A stretch of DNA of 64,000 bases from Natrinema sp. DC36 (GTDB taxonomy: Archaea > Halobacteriota > Halobacteria > Halobacteriales > Natrialbaceae): assembly GCF_020405225.1 (NCBI RefSeq), contig NZ_CP084472.1, positions 930,001-994,000 on the forward strand, given 5' to 3'. The notes under the pieces were generated by a model. That model worked only from the letters and a program-made list of their open reading frames with translations, was not told the DNA's origin and searched no databases. Within the stretch, counting starts at the first letter, position 1. Each line of letters begins with the position of its first letter. This document shows, piece after piece, positions 26,016 through 34,732 of the stretch. The translations under genes were made by a program, and so were the position numbers.

Positions 26016-26275
26016 TGGGGGACCCCTCCATTCTCTTCATCGGTTACAGCCACGCGTCACCAATGGTACCTCTCTGTGATAAATCTCGCGACCAGATGTC
26101 AACTGTTCAAAATTACTACGGGTCAGTTCTGGGGCCCGGTTTGATAACCATCTGCCATGACGAACCCGACGCTCCGTTCGTCGGTGGTTGGCTTATACGG
26201 TCTGGTGTTCTACTGTCCCGGAGCAACCGCGAACCGTCCTGCGGTTGCGCCGGAACTGACCGACAACAGTCAGTC

Positions 26276-28249
26276 TTACTCCCCCTGGAAGTTCGGCTCT
26301 CCGTCTCCCATGAAGGCCGTAATACCCTCCATCAGGTCGTCGGTCGCCATCAGATGACCGAACGCGGACGCCTCGTACTCCAGTCCGGCTTCGGTATCGT
26401 CACGACCGGCGAGCATCGCGCGCTTGGTGAACTTCTGGGCGATCGGCGGCCCGCCGGCGAGATCGGTCGCCAGCTCGAGCGCGCGCGCTTCGAGCCCGTC
26501 GTTGTCGACGACTTCGTTGACGAAGCCGTAGTCGGCCATCGTCTCGGCGTCGTAGCGCTCGGCGGTGAGGATGATCTCCTTCGCGCGGCCCTCTCCGATG
26601 ATGTGTTTCAGTCGCTGCGTCCCGCCCCAGCCGGGGAGTAGTCCGAGGTCGAGTTCGGGCTGGCCGAACTGGGAGCGCTCGCTCGCGACGCGCATATCCG
26701 CACAGGTCGCCAGCTCCATCCCGCCGCCGAGACAGAAGCCGTCGATCCCCGCAATGACTGGTAGATCGCAGGCCTCGAGTTCGCCGAAGGTCGACTGTCC
26801 CAGTCGCGACAGCTCCTGGCCCTCGATCGGGTCGGCACCGTCGCCGGCCATGCTCTGGACGTCCGCGCCCGCGGAGAACGCCTTCTCACCCTCGCCGGTG
26901 ACGAGGATCGAACGCACCTCGTCGTCGTCTTCGAGCAGATCGATCGCCGCCGAGAGCTCCTCGAGGAGCTCGTCGCTGATGGTGTTCATCCGGTGTGGCC
27001 GGTCGAGGACGATGTGGCCGACCATGTCGCCGGGATACTCGACGCGGATCGCCTCGAAGTCGACCGCGTCCGAGTCACCATCGATCTCGTAGAAGCCGCC
27101 GCGTCCGGCGCGTTCCGCGAGGTACTCGGCGGGCGCATAGCGCTCGTGGCCGGTCTGGTCGTAGGCCTCCTCGAGCGTCTCGTGTAGCTCTGTGAGGCCG
27201 TAGTCGTCGACGAGTTTGACCGGACCGTCGGGGAAGCCGGCCCCGAGCTGGACCGCCTCGTCGATCGACTCCGGCGGGGCGACGTCGCCGCCGATCAGCT
27301 TGGCCGCCTCGTTGGCCATCGTCGCGAGGAGCCGCTTCTTGACGAACTCCGACTGCTCGTCGGTCGGGATCTGGACGCCCTCGCCGTCCTCGTAGTCGTA
27401 GAACCCCTTGCCCGACTTCTTTCCGAACTCCTCGTTTTCGACCTTCTCCGCCAGGAGCGGAGCCGGCTCGTAGGCCTCGCCCAGTACCTCGTGCATGTAC
27501 TCGAGGACGTGGTAACTGACGTCGTTGCCGACCTGATCGCCGAGTTCGAAGCTGCCCATCGGCAGGCCCATGTCGTACTTCGTCGTCGAGTCGACCTCGG
27601 CGATGGTCGCCTCGTCGTTGCTGACGAGCCACGCGGCCTCGTTCATCAGCGGCACGAGAATACGGTTGACGATGAATCCGGGCGAGTCCTTGTGGACGCG
27701 GACCGGCGTCTTCCCCAGATCTTCGGCGAGATCCTCGACGACCGCGAGCGTCTCCTCGGCGCTCTCGGCACCCGAGATCACTTCGACCAGCTGCATCCGA
27801 ACCGGCGGATTGAAGAAGTGCATGCCACAGAACCGCTCCGGTCGCTCGGTGAACTCCGCGAGGTCGGTAATCGAGAGGCTCGAGGTGTTCGTCGCGAAGA
27901 TCGCGTGATCGGGGGCGGCCTCCTCGAGTTCGGTGTAGACGTCCTTCTTGATCTCCATCTGCTCGGGGACGGCCTCGATGACGACGTCGGCGTCGGCGAC
28001 GGCCTCCGACATGTCGACGACGGGGGTCACTCGCTCCAGAGCGGCGTCGGCGTCCGCTTCGGAGAGTTGATCGTTCTCGGCGAGCTTGCCCAGTGACCAC
28101 TCGATCTGGTCGTAGCCGTTCTGGACGAACTCGTCTTTGATATCGCGCATGTTCACGTCGTAGCCCGCGATCGCGGCGACCTCCGCGATACCGTGGCCCA
28201 TGTTACCCGCACCTAGAACTGCGACAGTGTTGATATCCTCCAGGTCCAT
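26276..28249 (-). CDS. Fused 3-hydroxyacyl-CoA dehydrogenase / enoyl-CoA hydratase
   Basis: 657 residues from ATG at 28249 (MDLEDINTVAVLGAG). N-terminal NAD-binding dehydrogenase: VAVLGAGNMGHGIAEVAAI (GxGxxG), then EAVPEQMEIK, FATNTSSLSI and FCGMHFFNPPVRMQLVEVI with the catalytic His. The C-terminal crotonase half starts near residue 410 (HIVLDRPHRMNTISDELL) and contains AFSAGADVQSM and FCLGGGMELATCADM. The domain order is the reverse of bacterial FadB/FadJ, as in archaeal fusions. It carries out two consecutive steps of beta-oxidation. Divergent from the acyl-CoA dehydrogenase at 28364 (114 bp between starts). Confidence 0.93.
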   Translation of the reverse strand: MDLEDINTVAVLGAGNMGHGIAEVAAIAGYDVNMRDIKDEFVQNGYDQIEWSLGKLAENDQLSEADADAALERVTPVVDMSEAVADADVVIEAVPEQMEIKKDVYTELEEAAPDHAIFATNTSSLSITDLAEFTERPERFCGMHFFNPPVRMQLVEVISGAESAEETLAVVEDLAEDLGKTPVRVHKDSPGFIVNRILVPLMNEAAWLVSNDEATIAEVDSTTKYDMGLPMGSFELGDQVGNDVSYHVLEYMHEVLGEAYEPAPLLAEKVENEEFGKKSGKGFYDYEDGEGVQIPTDEQSEFVKKRLLATMANEAAKLIGGDVAPPESIDEAVQLGAGFPDGPVKLVDDYGLTELHETLEEAYDQTGHERYAPAEYLAERAGRGGFYEIDGDSDAVDFEAIRVEYPGDMVGHIVLDRPHRMNTISDELLEELSAAIDLLEDDDEVRSILVTGEGEKAFSAGADVQSMAGDGADPIEGQELSRLGQSTFGELEACDLPVIAGIDGFCLGGGMELATCADMRVASERSQFGQPELDLGLLPGWGGTQRLKHIIGEGRAKEIILTAERYDAETMADYGFVNEVVDNDGLEARALELATDLAGGPPIAQKFTKRAMLAGRDDTEAGLEYEASAFGHLMATDDLMEGITAFMGDGEPNFQGE

Positions 28250-28335
28250 GCTTACGAATCCTATTCGGACGCGTTTCAACGTTTCCCCTCGCATGATGGA
28301 AACTACACTTCCGTTTACAGACGGTTACAAAGTTC

Positions 28336-28341
28336 TTTATC
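28336..28341 (+). promoter_or_regulatory. TATA box of the acyl-CoA dehydrogenase gene
   Basis: TTTATC in TTCTTTATCGCT, about 26 nt before the ATG at 28364. The 114-base region between the divergent genes probably carries promoters for both. Confidence 0.5.
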
Positions 28342-28363
28342 GCTGCAATAGTAACGGTTGTGC

Positions 28364-29509
28364 ATGGAATTCGGACTCAGCGAAGAACAGGAGCAAATCC
28401 GCGGCGAGGTTCGTCGGTTCGCCGAAAACGAGATCGTCCCCAACGCGGAGGAGTACGACAGCGAAGAGAAGTTCCCCCACGAGATCGTCGACAAGGCCGC
28501 CGAGATGGGCCTGGTCGGCACCTCGATCCCGATGGAGTACGGCGGTGCCGGCTACTCGACCCTCGAGTCGGCGCTCATCGCCGAGGAGCTGTTCTCCCAC
28601 GACGCCGGAATCGCGCTCTCGATCATGGCCTGCTCGTTCGGCACCGAGGCCATCAGGGAGTTCGGAACCGAAGACCAGAAGGAGCGCTTCCTCGAGCCCG
28701 TCGCGCTGGGCGAGAAGATCTCCGGCGCGGCGATTTCCGAGCCCGACACCGGGTCGGACGTCTCCTCCGTCTCGACGCGCGCCGAGAAGGACGGCGACGA
28801 GTGGGTGATCAACGGCAACAAGATGTGGATCACCAACGGCACCGTCGGCGACTTCTTCGTCGTGCTCTGTAAGACCGATCCCGACGCCGACAGCCGCTAC
28901 GGCGGTTTCAGCCAGATCATCGTCGAGTCCGACCGCGACGGCTTCAGTTCGGACAAGATCACGGGCAAACTCGGCATCCGAGCCTCCGACACCGCCGAGC
29001 TCATCTTCGACGACGTCCGCGTGCCCCAGGAGAACCTCGTCGGCGACGAGGACGCCGCCTTCCTCCAGCAGATGCAGTTCTTCGACGCCACTCGGACCGG
29101 CGTCGCCGCACAGGGCCTGGGCATCGCCAAGGGCGCGCTCGAGGCCGCCCGCGAGTACGCCCAGGACCGCGAGCAGTTCGGCCAGTCGATCTCGGAGTTC
29201 CAGGCCATCCAGCACAAACTCGCCGAGATGGCCACCGAGACCGAGGCCGCGCGCAACCTGACCTACAAGGCCGCCTGGAACGTCGACCAGGGCAACGACA
29301 TCACCAAGCTCGCCTCGATGGCCAAGGAGTACGCCTCCCGCGTCGCCGTCGACGTCTCCAACGAGGCCGTCCAGATCCACGGCGGTGCCGGCTACGTCAA
29401 CGACTTCCCCGTCGAGCGCTTCTACCGCGACTCGAAGATCACCCAGATCTACGAGGGCACCACCGAGATCCAGAAGAACGTTATCGCGCGGGAACTCCTC
29501 GACGAGTAA
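28364..29509 (+). CDS. Acyl-CoA dehydrogenase
   Basis: 381 residues from ATG at 28364 (MEFGLSEEQEQIRGEVR); a TTG two codons earlier is unlikely. Full acyl-CoA dehydrogenase architecture: N-terminal helical domain, AAISEPDTGSDVSSVSTRAEKDGDEW loop, KMWITNGTVGDFFVVL, and C-terminal QIHGGAGYVNDFPVERFYRDSKITQIYEGTTEIQ with the flavin motif. The catalytic-base region resembles short/medium-chain enzymes. It sits beside the divergent fused hydroxyacyl-CoA dehydrogenase/hydratase, consistent with a fatty-acid oxidation cluster. Codon bias is strong (long runs of C-ending codons), which suggests high expression. Confidence 0.92.
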   Translation: MEFGLSEEQEQIRGEVRRFAENEIVPNAEEYDSEEKFPHEIVDKAAEMGLVGTSIPMEYGGAGYSTLESALIAEELFSHDAGIALSIMACSFGTEAIREFGTEDQKERFLEPVALGEKISGAAISEPDTGSDVSSVSTRAEKDGDEWVINGNKMWITNGTVGDFFVVLCKTDPDADSRYGGFSQIIVESDRDGFSSDKITGKLGIRASDTAELIFDDVRVPQENLVGDEDAAFLQQMQFFDATRTGVAAQGLGIAKGALEAAREYAQDREQFGQSISEFQAIQHKLAEMATETEAARNLTYKAAWNVDQGNDITKLASMAKEYASRVAVDVSNEAVQIHGGAGYVNDFPVERFYRDSKITQIYEGTTEIQKNVIARELLDE

Positions 29510-29895
29510 GGAACGAAATTTCACGTCACGAAATTTTGCTCTGCGGTCGCGGCCTTCGGCCGCTCCCTCGGCAAAATTTCGATCAAAAGCACTCCTCCTT
29601 CACCTCCACTTGGCTCGCGGCTTTGCCGCTCGCCTTTCCGCGGCGCTTCGCACCGCGCTTTCGTTCCGGGTCAGTCGTCGGCCCGCTCGCTCACCCTCCG
29701 GGTTCGCTCGCGGTCGTGCTTGGGTGGACTGCCTGCCCTTCCCCGAATCGCGCGACTCTCGCAGTCGCTCGAGTCGCGCTCACGGCCACTGATTTTCGTT
29801 TAGTTGAGCGTAATAGAACTCCTCACAAGGCCTTGGTTTCGGCCTAAATACGGTGAATTAGGTGGCGGAACGTGCACGCGAATCGAACAGGCGAG
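29510..29895. repeat. GC-rich hairpin region downstream of acyl-CoA dehydrogenase
   Basis: 386 bases without a gene. Nested inverted repeats: CGAAATTTTGC (29529-29539) pairs with GCAAAATTTCG (29571-29581) around an inner GCGGCC-TTC-GGCCGC hairpin. Further on, short palindromic pieces such as CGCGGCTTTGCCGCTCG and CTCGCTCACCCTCCGGG follow one another to about 29790. The outer stem may act as a bidirectional terminator; the rest looks like repetitive extragenic sequence. Confidence 0.5.
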
Positions 29896-30708
29896 TTAGA
29901 ATACTCCGATGATGAAACCAAATCCCATGACGATGAGGACAGTTGCGGAAAACGCTGGGAGGTACGGCGTGTACTGCTCGACCGTCTCCTCGGAATGTTG
30001 GTAGCCTGCAATCAATAGCATCGTCAGTCCGACGATACTCACGATGACGGTGAGGGCGTACGCACTCATCAGTTCGAGGCAATGGTTTGACCCGGCACAG
30101 AGCGCGATAATCTCGAACTCCTCTTCGTGGGCGAACCCGAGAACGAACGCGAACCACGCGATCCCGAAGAGGCCGCGGTCAGCGGTCTCTTCGGGGTCAT
30201 CGTGTGAGTGAGAGTTCCCACCGCCGAAGGGAACGAACCCTTTCGTACTGCTTACTCGCCCATCGTTGTGGTCGTGCGAATGGCTGGAATGCTCGTTCGG
30301 ATCGTGTTGGTGGTCGTGGCTGTGATGGGCGGAGTGGCCGTCATCATCGTGACTGCCGTGAGAAGGTCCGTGGGAGTATTCACGAATCCCAAGCGCGATG
30401 AGCAAGACACCAGCGACGAGACTGACTGGCCCGCCGATTTGGATACCACCGAGTATCGTCATCGGCTCGTTGACCTGCGTGAGGTTGAAGTACCCCTTCG
30501 CGTAGAAAAACACACCCACCATCGCGATACTGCTGATAAGGTGGCCGACGCCGATGATGAGACTCGCCGCGAACCCGTACACCCACTTGTTCGTCTGGTC
30601 GAGAGCGTACGAGGCGGCAACGGGCCATCCGTGACCTGGTTCGATGCCATGAACGGCACCGAGGGCGACCGCTCCGAGGAAGAGACCGAGCGCTTCGCCG
30701 TGTAACAT
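29896..30708 (-). CDS. NicO/RcnA-type nickel-cobalt transporter
   Basis: 270 residues from ATG at 30708, placing the start directly before the first membrane helix; the open frame continues upstream and into the NikR-like gene. TM1 carries GAVALGAVHGIEPGHGWP, the family's His-rich metal motif, followed by SLIIGVGHLISSI. A long His/Asp loop (SHGPSHGSHDDDGHSAHHSH and more) separates the two halves, then the LGFAHEEEFEIIALCAGSNH motif and three more helices. The family moves Ni/Co ions; import versus efflux cannot be decided here. Divergent from the NikR-like regulator at 30812, which probably controls it. Confidence 0.88.
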   Translation of the reverse strand: MLHGEALGLFLGAVALGAVHGIEPGHGWPVAASYALDQTNKWVYGFAASLIIGVGHLISSIAMVGVFFYAKGYFNLTQVNEPMTILGGIQIGGPVSLVAGVLLIALGIREYSHGPSHGSHDDDGHSAHHSHDHQHDPNEHSSHSHDHNDGRVSSTKGFVPFGGGNSHSHDDPEETADRGLFGIAWFAFVLGFAHEEEFEIIALCAGSNHCLELMSAYALTVIVSIVGLTMLLIAGYQHSEETVEQYTPYLPAFSATVLIVMGFGFIIGVF

Positions 30709-30737
30709 CCCGATTGAGAATCCGATACCGACGTGAA

Positions 30738-30752
30738 TAACGGTTGTTAATA
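30738..30752 (-). promoter_or_regulatory. Putative TATA and dyad of the nickel transporter
   Basis: On the minus strand TATTAAC (30752-30746) lies about 40 nt before the transporter ATG. It overlaps a small dyad TAAC-GGTT-GTTA (30738-30749), a possible NikR-type operator position. The dyad is short, so this is tentative. Confidence 0.3.
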
Positions 30753-30811
30753 CCGAAACGGGTGAATCGTCATACGAGAACCTCTTGTAGAATCCCGACG
30801 AGCCGGTACCT

Positions 30812-31207
30812 ATGCGAACGAGTTTCAATATTCCAGACGAAGTAATCGAAGAGTTCGACCGAGTCTGGCAAGAGCAGGACATCGAAAACAGGTCGCGAGC
30901 GGTCCGAGAAGCGATGCAGGAGTATATCGAGTCTCACTCCCGCCTCGGAGAGACGAGCGGGGAGGTCGTCGCGCTCGTCGCGTTCGATTATCGCCACCAC
31001 GAGGTGATACGGGAACTCCACGCAGTCCAACACGGATACCAAGACGTTATCCTCAACACGAGTCATACGCACCAAGGGGAGTGGTGCCTCGAATCGCTGT
31101 TTTGTCGGGGACCAGCCGAGCAGGTACGTAACCTCACCTACCGACTCCGCGACTTTGACGGCGTCAATCGGGTCAAGGTGATGGTCATCCGGGACGGCGA
31201 GGAGTGA
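30812..31207 (+). CDS. NikR-like ribbon-helix-helix regulator
   Basis: 131 residues. Ribbon-helix-helix (TSFNIPDEVIEEFDRVWQEQ then NRSRAVREAMQEYIESH), then the metal-binding ACT-like domain. Ligands by NikR spacing: His in VQHGYQDV (H76-like), HTH (H87/H89-like) and Cys in QGEWC. The Cys is five residues after the second His instead of six, a one-residue shortening compared with the NikR-like protein at 20506. Divergent from the Ni/Co transporter with about 100 bases between the start codons, so it probably regulates that gene according to metal level. Confidence 0.85.
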   Translation: MRTSFNIPDEVIEEFDRVWQEQDIENRSRAVREAMQEYIESHSRLGETSGEVVALVAFDYRHHEVIRELHAVQHGYQDVILNTSHTHQGEWCLESLFCRGPAEQVRNLTYRLRDFDGVNRVKVMVIRDGEE

Positions 31208-31464
31208 CGGTCTGCCAAGAACCTCCGAGAGGGGCACTCGCTATGTGCTTCACCCGTATTGAACGATTCGTAGCGGCTTCGACAAGGCACGAGAACGGTT
31301 CGATGACGCCGTCGGCTACTTCAGTTCCGCAGACGACCACAATCACCAGCGACAGCGCGACCAAGACCGCATGCGTAAAGACGTGACCGATCATGGCCGC
31401 CTCGAGGCGCCGACGACGGAAGCGGGCGGGAAACCCTTTGTCGCGTCGACCCCTTTCTCTCGGT

Positions 31465-32208
31465 ATGAGAGAGTTCGTCTTCGCCCTCGAGTACGAACCC
31501 GGCTGCAACGGGGTGGCGGACGCGCTCGCCGACCACCCCGACGCCCGGGTCCGTTCGCTGTCGCTGCACGCCACCGACGACCGCCTCTGGCGGGTCGACC
31601 ACGCCACCGGCACGCCGGACGCGCTCGAGGACATCGAGGACGCCTTCCTCACCAGCGACTACTACGCGGACTGCCTCGCGACCGACGACTGCGGTGCGAC
31701 CCAGACCACGCAGGTGCTCGACCGCACCGACGACACGCTCGTCCTCTACTCCGACTGGGAGCGCACCCCGGAGTGCGCGTCCGTTCCGCACATCGCGCGC
31801 GACCACTTCGGGGACGGTGTGCTGTTCGAGACCCGCCACGAGGGACGCCATTACACCTGGCGGATCGTCCACTCCGGCGAGGGCGACACGGCGGCGTTCT
31901 TCGATGTTCTCGAGGCCGCGCTCGGTGACCGCGCCCGGATGGAAATGCTTCGAGCGGCAACGACGGATACCGATGCGCCGACGGGCGACGCGAACGGCCT
32001 CGCCCCCGAGCAGGAGGCCGCGCTCCGAGCCGCCGTGGAACACGGCTACTACGAATCGCCTCGCGAAATCGACGCCGGCGACCTCGCGGACCACCTCGAC
32101 ATTCCGCGGTCGACGCTTACCTATCGGCTTCGCCGGGCCGAAGAACACCTGGCCAAGCACCACGTCGCGAGCGAGCAACTGGTCGACGGGCCGTCGACAC
32201 CGCTCTAG
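31465..32208 (+). CDS. Bat-type HTH-10 transcriptional regulator
   Basis: 247 residues from ATG at 31465 (MREFVFALEYEPGCNG), after a TATA-poor leader; the frame is open 24 codons further. The N-terminal alpha/beta sensing part (1-170) holds four or five Cys (C18, and YYADCLATDDC), possibly metal or redox ligands. The C-terminal HTH_10 domain (about 190-240) reads LAPEQEAALRAAVEHGYYESPREIDAGDLADHLDIPRSTLTYRLRRAEEHL, the haloarchaeal Bat helix-turn-helix. Its position 66 bases upstream of the metal P-type ATPase, in the same direction, makes it the natural candidate regulator. Confidence 0.85.
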   Translation: MREFVFALEYEPGCNGVADALADHPDARVRSLSLHATDDRLWRVDHATGTPDALEDIEDAFLTSDYYADCLATDDCGATQTTQVLDRTDDTLVLYSDWERTPECASVPHIARDHFGDGVLFETRHEGRHYTWRIVHSGEGDTAAFFDVLEAALGDRARMEMLRAATTDTDAPTGDANGLAPEQEAALRAAVEHGYYESPREIDAGDLADHLDIPRSTLTYRLRRAEEHLAKHHVASEQLVDGPSTPL

Positions 32209-32223
32209 CGGCCCCAAAGACCA

Positions 32224-32250
32224 TTGGAATATTCCAACGAAGGCTTATCG
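32224..32250 (+). promoter_or_regulatory. Palindromic operator and TATA of the metal ATPase
   Basis: TTGGAATATTCCAA (32224-32237) is a perfect 14-base palindrome. It ends a few bases before a TATA-like CTTATC (32243-32248), which is about 29 nt upstream of the ATPase start, so it sits where haloarchaeal activators or metal-responsive regulators bind next to the BRE. Confidence 0.6.
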
Positions 32251-32274
32251 AACTGACGCCCCTACTCTGAAGTA

Positions 32275-34653
32275 ATGAGTGATGAATCGAACGCGACGAG
32301 GGGAACGGAGGGGGGCGGCCAGCGACGGGAATTGACCGCTCGACTCGCCGTCCCCGAGATGGACTGTCCGTCCTGTGCGGGGAAGGTTGACAAGAGTCTC
32401 GGGCGCGTCGACGGGGTCGTCAACGCCGACCTCAATCCGACCACCGGGACGGCCACGGTCACGTACGATCCCGATCGAACCAGCGAGGCTGACGTGGTCG
32501 ACGCGATCAACGGTGCCGGCTACGAGGTCACCGGGGGAACGGACGACGACGATGCGGCGACCGAGTCGGCCTCGAGCGCCGACGGTGTCGACGTCGCACC
32601 GCCGTCGGAGGTCTGGACGAGCCCCCGCGCGAAGAAAACGTGGCTCGGCGCAGTGTTCGTCGCCCTCGGGCTGGGCTTCGAGTTCCTCCTGACGGGCGGG
32701 AACGTCGCGGTTGCGAGCGTCCTCGAGTATCCGCTTCACGTCGCAGATCTCCTCTTCCTCGGTGCGGTCGCCGTCAGCGGCGTCCCCGTCGTCCGGAGCG
32801 GCTACTACTCCGCGAAAAATCGGAGCCTCGACATCGACCTACTGATGGGGACGGCGATCATCGCCGCGACCGGCATCGGTTACTTCGTCGAGGCCGCGAC
32901 GCTGGCCGTTCTCTTTAGCATCGCCGAGTTGCTCGAGGATTACGCGATGGACCGGGCGCGGGACTCCCTGCGCGAGTTGATGGAGCTCTCGCCGGACGAG
33001 GCGACCGTTCTGCGCGACGGCGAGGAGGTGATCGTCGACGCGGACGACGTGGCGGTCGGCGAGACCGTCGTCGTTCGGCCCGGCGACAAGATCCCGCTCG
33101 ACGGGACGGTCGTCGAGGGCGAGAGCGCGGTCGACGAGTCGCCGATCACCGGCGAGAGCGTCCCCGTCGACAAGTCAGTCGGGGACGAGGTGTACGCCGG
33201 CGCCATCACCGAGGAGGGCTACCTCGAGGTCGAAGTCACTTCATCGGCGGGCGATTCGACGCTCTCGCGGATCATCGAGCTGGTGCAGGGTGCACAGGCC
33301 GAGCAGACCGAGACCGAGCAGTTCGTCGATCGGTTCGCGGGCTACTACACGCCCGTCGTGGTCGTGCTGGCGATCCTGACCGCCGTCGTCCCCCCGCTCG
33401 TTATCACCAATCCCGTCACCGCAGGTGTCGCCGGCTACGAGCTCGTGTTCGCCGGCGACTGGGGGACGTGGTTCGTTCGCGGTCTCACGTTACTGGTGAT
33501 CGCCTGTCCCTGCGCGTTCGTCATCTCGACGCCCGTCTCGGTGGTCTCGGGTATCACCAGCGCCGCGAAGAACGGCGTCCTGATCAAGGGCGGCAACCAC
33601 CTCGAGGCGATGGGCGAGGTCGATGCCGTTGCCCTCGACAAGACCGGCACGCTCACGAAAGGCGAACTCGCCGTCACCGATGTCGTTCCGGTCGGCGACA
33701 CCGACGAGGCGACGCTCCTCCGTCACGCCGCCGGACTGGAGCGACGAAGCGAGCATCCCATCGCCGCGGCAATCCTCGCCCGGGCCGACGAGGCGGGCGC
33801 GACCGATCTGCCCGAACCGACGGGGTTCGAGAGCTTGACCGGCAAGGGAATTCGCGGCGAGATCGGCGGCGAGACGTACTACGCGGGCAAGCCCGCGCTG
33901 TTCGAAGAGCTGGGGTTCGACCTCTCGCGGGAACGGAGTGCGACCGACGGTGGTGTCGTATCCACTGACACAGTCGAATCCGGCAGCGGGTCGTTCGACG
34001 GAGAGACGCTCGCCGCGCTCGAGCGCGAGGGCAAGACCGTCGTCCTCGTCGGGACGGAGACGGGGCTGTTGGGGGCGATCGCGATCGCCGACGAGGTGCG
34101 CCCCGCCTCGGGGCGGGCGGTCGAGCGCCTGCGGGAACTCGGCGTGGAGCGCGTCGTGATGCTGACCGGCGACAACGAGGGGACTGCGCGGGCGATCGCC
34201 GAGCAGGTCGGCGTCGACGACTACCGCGCCGAACTTCTGCCCGACGAGAAGGTCGCCGCCGTCGAAGCGTTGCAGGCGACGTCCGGCGACGTGGCGATGG
34301 TCGGCGACGGGATCAACGACGCGCCCGCGCTGGCGACCGCCGAGGTCGGCATCGCGATGGGTGCAGTGGGCACCGACACCGCCCTCGAGACGGCGGACAT
34401 CGCGTTGATGGGTGACGACATCGGAAAGCTGCCGTACCTGTACGAACTGTCCCACACGGCCAACGGCGTCATCCGACAGAACGTCTGGGCGAGCCTCGGC
34501 GTGAAGGCCCTGCTCGCGCTCGGCGTACCGCTCGGGCTGGTGAGCGTCGCGCTGGCGGTCGTCGTCGGCGACATGGGCATGAGCCTCGGCGTGACCGGCA
34601 ACGCGATGCGACTCGCGAACGTCGAACCCGAGACGCACCCGGACCTCGAGTGA
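32275..34653 (+). CDS. P1B-type heavy-metal ATPase (Zn/Cd/Pb class)
   Basis: 792 residues. N-terminal HMA domain with MDCPSCAGKV (C31, C34). The core has six or more membrane helices, the A-domain SPITGESVPVDK loop, the CPC motif at C411-P-C413 in TM6, the phosphorylation Asp 455 in DKTGTLTKGE, HP-type SEHPIAAAIL, and GDGINDAPALA. Asp 766 in VVVGDMGMSLGVTGNAMRL marks the Zn2+/Cd2+/Pb2+ class, not the copper class. It exports divalent heavy metals from the cytoplasm at the expense of ATP. Promoter dyad upstream; Bat-type regulator gene adjacent. Confidence 0.93.
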   Translation: MSDESNATRGTEGGGQRRELTARLAVPEMDCPSCAGKVDKSLGRVDGVVNADLNPTTGTATVTYDPDRTSEADVVDAINGAGYEVTGGTDDDDAATESASSADGVDVAPPSEVWTSPRAKKTWLGAVFVALGLGFEFLLTGGNVAVASVLEYPLHVADLLFLGAVAVSGVPVVRSGYYSAKNRSLDIDLLMGTAIIAATGIGYFVEAATLAVLFSIAELLEDYAMDRARDSLRELMELSPDEATVLRDGEEVIVDADDVAVGETVVVRPGDKIPLDGTVVEGESAVDESPITGESVPVDKSVGDEVYAGAITEEGYLEVEVTSSAGDSTLSRIIELVQGAQAEQTETEQFVDRFAGYYTPVVVVLAILTAVVPPLVITNPVTAGVAGYELVFAGDWGTWFVRGLTLLVIACPCAFVISTPVSVVSGITSAAKNGVLIKGGNHLEAMGEVDAVALDKTGTLTKGELAVTDVVPVGDTDEATLLRHAAGLERRSEHPIAAAILARADEAGATDLPEPTGFESLTGKGIRGEIGGETYYAGKPALFEELGFDLSRERSATDGGVVSTDTVESGSGSFDGETLAALEREGKTVVLVGTETGLLGAIAIADEVRPASGRAVERLRELGVERVVMLTGDNEGTARAIAEQVGVDDYRAELLPDEKVAAVEALQATSGDVAMVGDGINDAPALATAEVGIAMGAVGTDTALETADIALMGDDIGKLPYLYELSHTANGVIRQNVWASLGVKALLALGVPLGLVSVALAVVVGDMGMSLGVTGNAMRLANVEPETHPDLE

Positions 34654-34732
34654 GTCGCGCCGCTCCGATCGTCACTGCCGACCGAGACGCATATGCGCTC
34701 TCGGTACTGTACTCCCGTATCCGTACCTTCGC

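Noticed and set aside
19347-26113. The 14-base sequence CAACTGTTCAAAAT occurs at 19347 and at 26100.
   Set aside because: A 14-base match somewhere in 64 kb is expected by chance, and the flanks do not match.
31185-31394. Minus-strand frame of 69 residues with one hydrophobic segment (VFTHAVLVALSLVIVVV).
   Set aside because: It overlaps the end of the NikR-like gene, has a basic, Thr/Pro-rich tail and no family motifs; I could not separate it from chance.
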